From contig JABVXU010000716.1 in assembly GCA_013365365.1 (NCBI GenBank), forward strand, positions 1-24,409: 24,409 nt of DNA, in the 5' to 3' direction. Origin of the DNA: Cruorifilaria tuberocauda. Taxonomy: Eukaryota > Nematoda > Chromadorea > Rhabditida > Onchocercidae. The notes beneath the pieces are model-generated. The model made no database searches and was not told the origin of the DNA. It saw only the letters and a program-made list of their open reading frames with translations. The translations under genes were made by a program, and so were the position numbers. The stretch's first letter is position 1. Every line of letters starts with the position of its first letter. Shown piece by piece: positions 22,901 to 24,409 of this stretch.

Positions 22901-24240
22901 TTTTAACATACTTAGAATTAAAGAAAAAAAACTTAAGTTTAAAATTGACTCTAAAATATCTCTTTATGCTTTTTTGTTAATTTTTTCTTTTCTATGTCAC
23001 AGGAATAAAAATTGCAGAGAATGAAATTGCCAAAATTAGAATATCCAAAACGATTGAATGCATGCATGACGGAAACGTTATGGAACAGTTTATGCTTTCA
23101 CGCAAAACGTTGGAAGAATATTGCGGAGCATTTGGAAAAATTGCAAAATATGCAGGTTTTTTTTTTTATTGTAAATCATTTTAATTGATTAAATTTTTGT
23201 GAAATATTAATGAATAAATGGCATGAGCTATTTTAAAGTAAATTTCATATATTAATTGGAAAAAAAGTTTTATTTGGGATTTTTAATAGTTTTAAGATAA
23301 CTATAACTTGACATTTGCTATCTTAATAATTGAATAATTAATGATTTAGGTAGTTTTTTTTTTGTTTTAAACAATGTTACTTACTTTTTTTAGGCATTCT
23401 TTTTTTAAAAAAAAGAAATTACAAGCTAATTAATTTAACTTTTTGCTAGCTAATTTATTTAACTTTCTTTCCTGCATAAAAAAAAGAGTTGTTCCTCAGT
23501 TGCTTGCATTTTTCATTCTTTTTTTATAACTATAATCAAATTTTTATTGAAATAATAAATATCCTAGGATATTTATAGATAAAACATGGATTTCCAAGAT
23601 ATGTACCATCAACGATCAAAATTTTTCTTGGTGATAGTTTTCGTAAATTATGGAATGAGGTGCAAGAATTAAAAGTTGCACGAACACGTGACTGGATAAG
23701 TGGAATGTCTTACGAAGATGAATGCTTTGCTAGAGAAAAAATTAATGAATATATAAAGGTAATGACAGTTTATTCATTTATCAAGTGACTATTACGGTAA
23801 TGATAATGATATTATGATACTGTGGTATAATTTTTTCGCAGAAAATACGGTAATAATGAGATGTTAATGATATTATGATAGAGTGTTATTATAATATTTT
23901 GGCAAAAATCATTTCGCTTATTCATTATTTTAAATTGTTATAAATATGATATTACTGTAATGTTATTTTACTGTAAGATGAATACGATATTATTTTAAAG
24001 GAATATGAATACGGTATTCCAACGATTGAATTGACGGAAGATGAATTTCTTAAGCAATTGCTATGGTCTTCTCATCGACGTGGCGAAGCATTTTTGAAAT
24101 CCATCCCAACTACGCTCTTTTTTTATAACAGTATGCGAGAATGTATGAAAGATGAGAACGGTATCTATTTAATTATTGATATGTATGCATACCGTAAAGC
24201 TGCTTATAGATATCGTATCATAACGAAAAATCAAACATGA
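19916..24240 (+). CDS. Class II histone deacetylase (HDAC6/10-like), zinc-dependent
   Basis: Nine exons: 19916-20059, 20311-20519, 20935-21067, 21393-21543, 21982-22168, 22345-22468, 23018-23155, 23579-23758, 24001-24240; 501 aa. It should remove acetyl groups from lysines of histones or other proteins. The domain begins at residue 2 (GYVYDDIMQQH). The active site is nearly complete: RPPGHH with the His dyad (131, 132), zinc ligands Asp169 and His171 in IDFDYHCGNG, Asp257 in LGFDS, and catalytic Tyr299 in LEGGY, where class IIa animal enzymes have His. The second His of the usual HHG is Cys172, and GTQ is replaced by GLY. Residues 317-501 form a charged extension with no domain I recognise. 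Seven introns are GT-AG with matching phase. Intron 3 (21068-21392) seems to begin AT. Upstream are a putative trans-splice site and no extra exon. It belongs with the divergent nematode class II HDACs; I cannot assign a specific orthologue. Confidence 0.92.
20685..20722. repeat. TTTA/TTTG tetranucleotide repeat in HDAC intron 2
   Basis: About nine tetranucleotide units alternating between TTTA and TTTG blocks, wholly intronic. Confidence 0.85.
21068..21392 (+). other. Apparent AT-AG intron (HDAC intron 3)
   Basis: The reading frame and family spacing require exon 3 to end at AAG (21065-21067), followed by ATAAGA, and exon 4 to start after ATTCCAG at 21393. No GT lies at that position. Joined this way the protein reads NINK|IVVIDFDYH with exactly the spacing of HDAC6. 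It does not match the U12 donor ATATCC. Confidence 0.6.
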
Positions 24241-24409
24241 TTATTTTACTTAGACCTATAATAACCGAAGAATTAAAATAGTAATAATAATTTAGTAATT
24301 TAGTAAAAAATAGTAATAATAATTTAATTTGGTAATAACAATTTAATAATAATAATTTAAAATAGTTATAATAATAATAATAAAATAGTAATAACAATAG
24401 TAACAATAA
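24241..24409. repeat. Low-complexity AAT/TAA-rich tract after the HDAC
   Basis: Directly after the stop codon comes a tract of irregular AAT, AGT and AAC trinucleotides to the window end, presumably the 3' UTR and downstream spacer. ATTAAA at 24272-24277 could be the poly(A) signal, but the composition makes this weak. Confidence 0.6.

Noticed and set aside
1..24409. Search for transposases, reverse transcriptases, rRNA, CRISPR arrays, organelle or bacterial endosymbiont insertions.
   Set aside because: No recognisable protein motif, regular repeat-spacer array or compositional block of these kinds was seen by eye.

Overview
The window is very AT-rich eukaryotic nuclear DNA. It holds three recognisable intron-split protein genes separated by long AT-rich, repeat-littered spacers. 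Consensus-like 3' splice sites sit 1 to 35 nt upstream of the three start codons with no coding exon before them, which is the usual look of spliced-leader trans-splicing. With short U2-type introns (about 100-600 nt) and a nematode-like gene complement, this points to a nematode, perhaps a spirurid/filarial-type worm. The species cannot be fixed from sequence alone.

Layout: 1-7088 is intergenic, with microsatellites, a degenerate minisatellite at 4821-5065 and a cluster of nuclear-receptor-like half-sites near 2214-2297, but no gene I can support. 7283-10125 (minus) is NDUFAF5, the mitochondrial complex I assembly arginine hydroxylase, in six exons (354 aa). 11447-14764 (minus) is ALG3, the ER dolichyl-P-mannose-dependent alpha-1,3-mannosyltransferase, in ten exons (434 aa). 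15774-16147 (minus) is a candidate two-exon gene for an unrecognised 78-aa protein. 16718-16861 (plus) is a GC-richer island with a 47-codon frame of protein-like composition. 19916-24240 (plus) is a class II histone deacetylase in nine exons (501 aa) with a long C-terminal extension.

The minus-strand genes are co-directional with gaps of about 1.0 and 1.3 kb, so a loose nematode operon (candidate gene, ALG3, NDUFAF5) is possible but unproven. Their functions (N-glycan assembly, complex I assembly) do not form one pathway.

Main oddities: (1) HDAC intron 3 appears to start with AT instead of GT (AAG|ATAAGA), one base from a perfect donor, in the middle of the catalytic domain. (2) NDUFAF5 intron 3 is best explained by a GC-AG intron. 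(3) The HDAC has Cys in place of the second His of the usual D-x-H-H-G motif. (4) There are two unexplained coding-like patches upstream of ALG3. All exon joins were derived by hand from reading frame, phase and family similarity; no alignment or transcript data were used.
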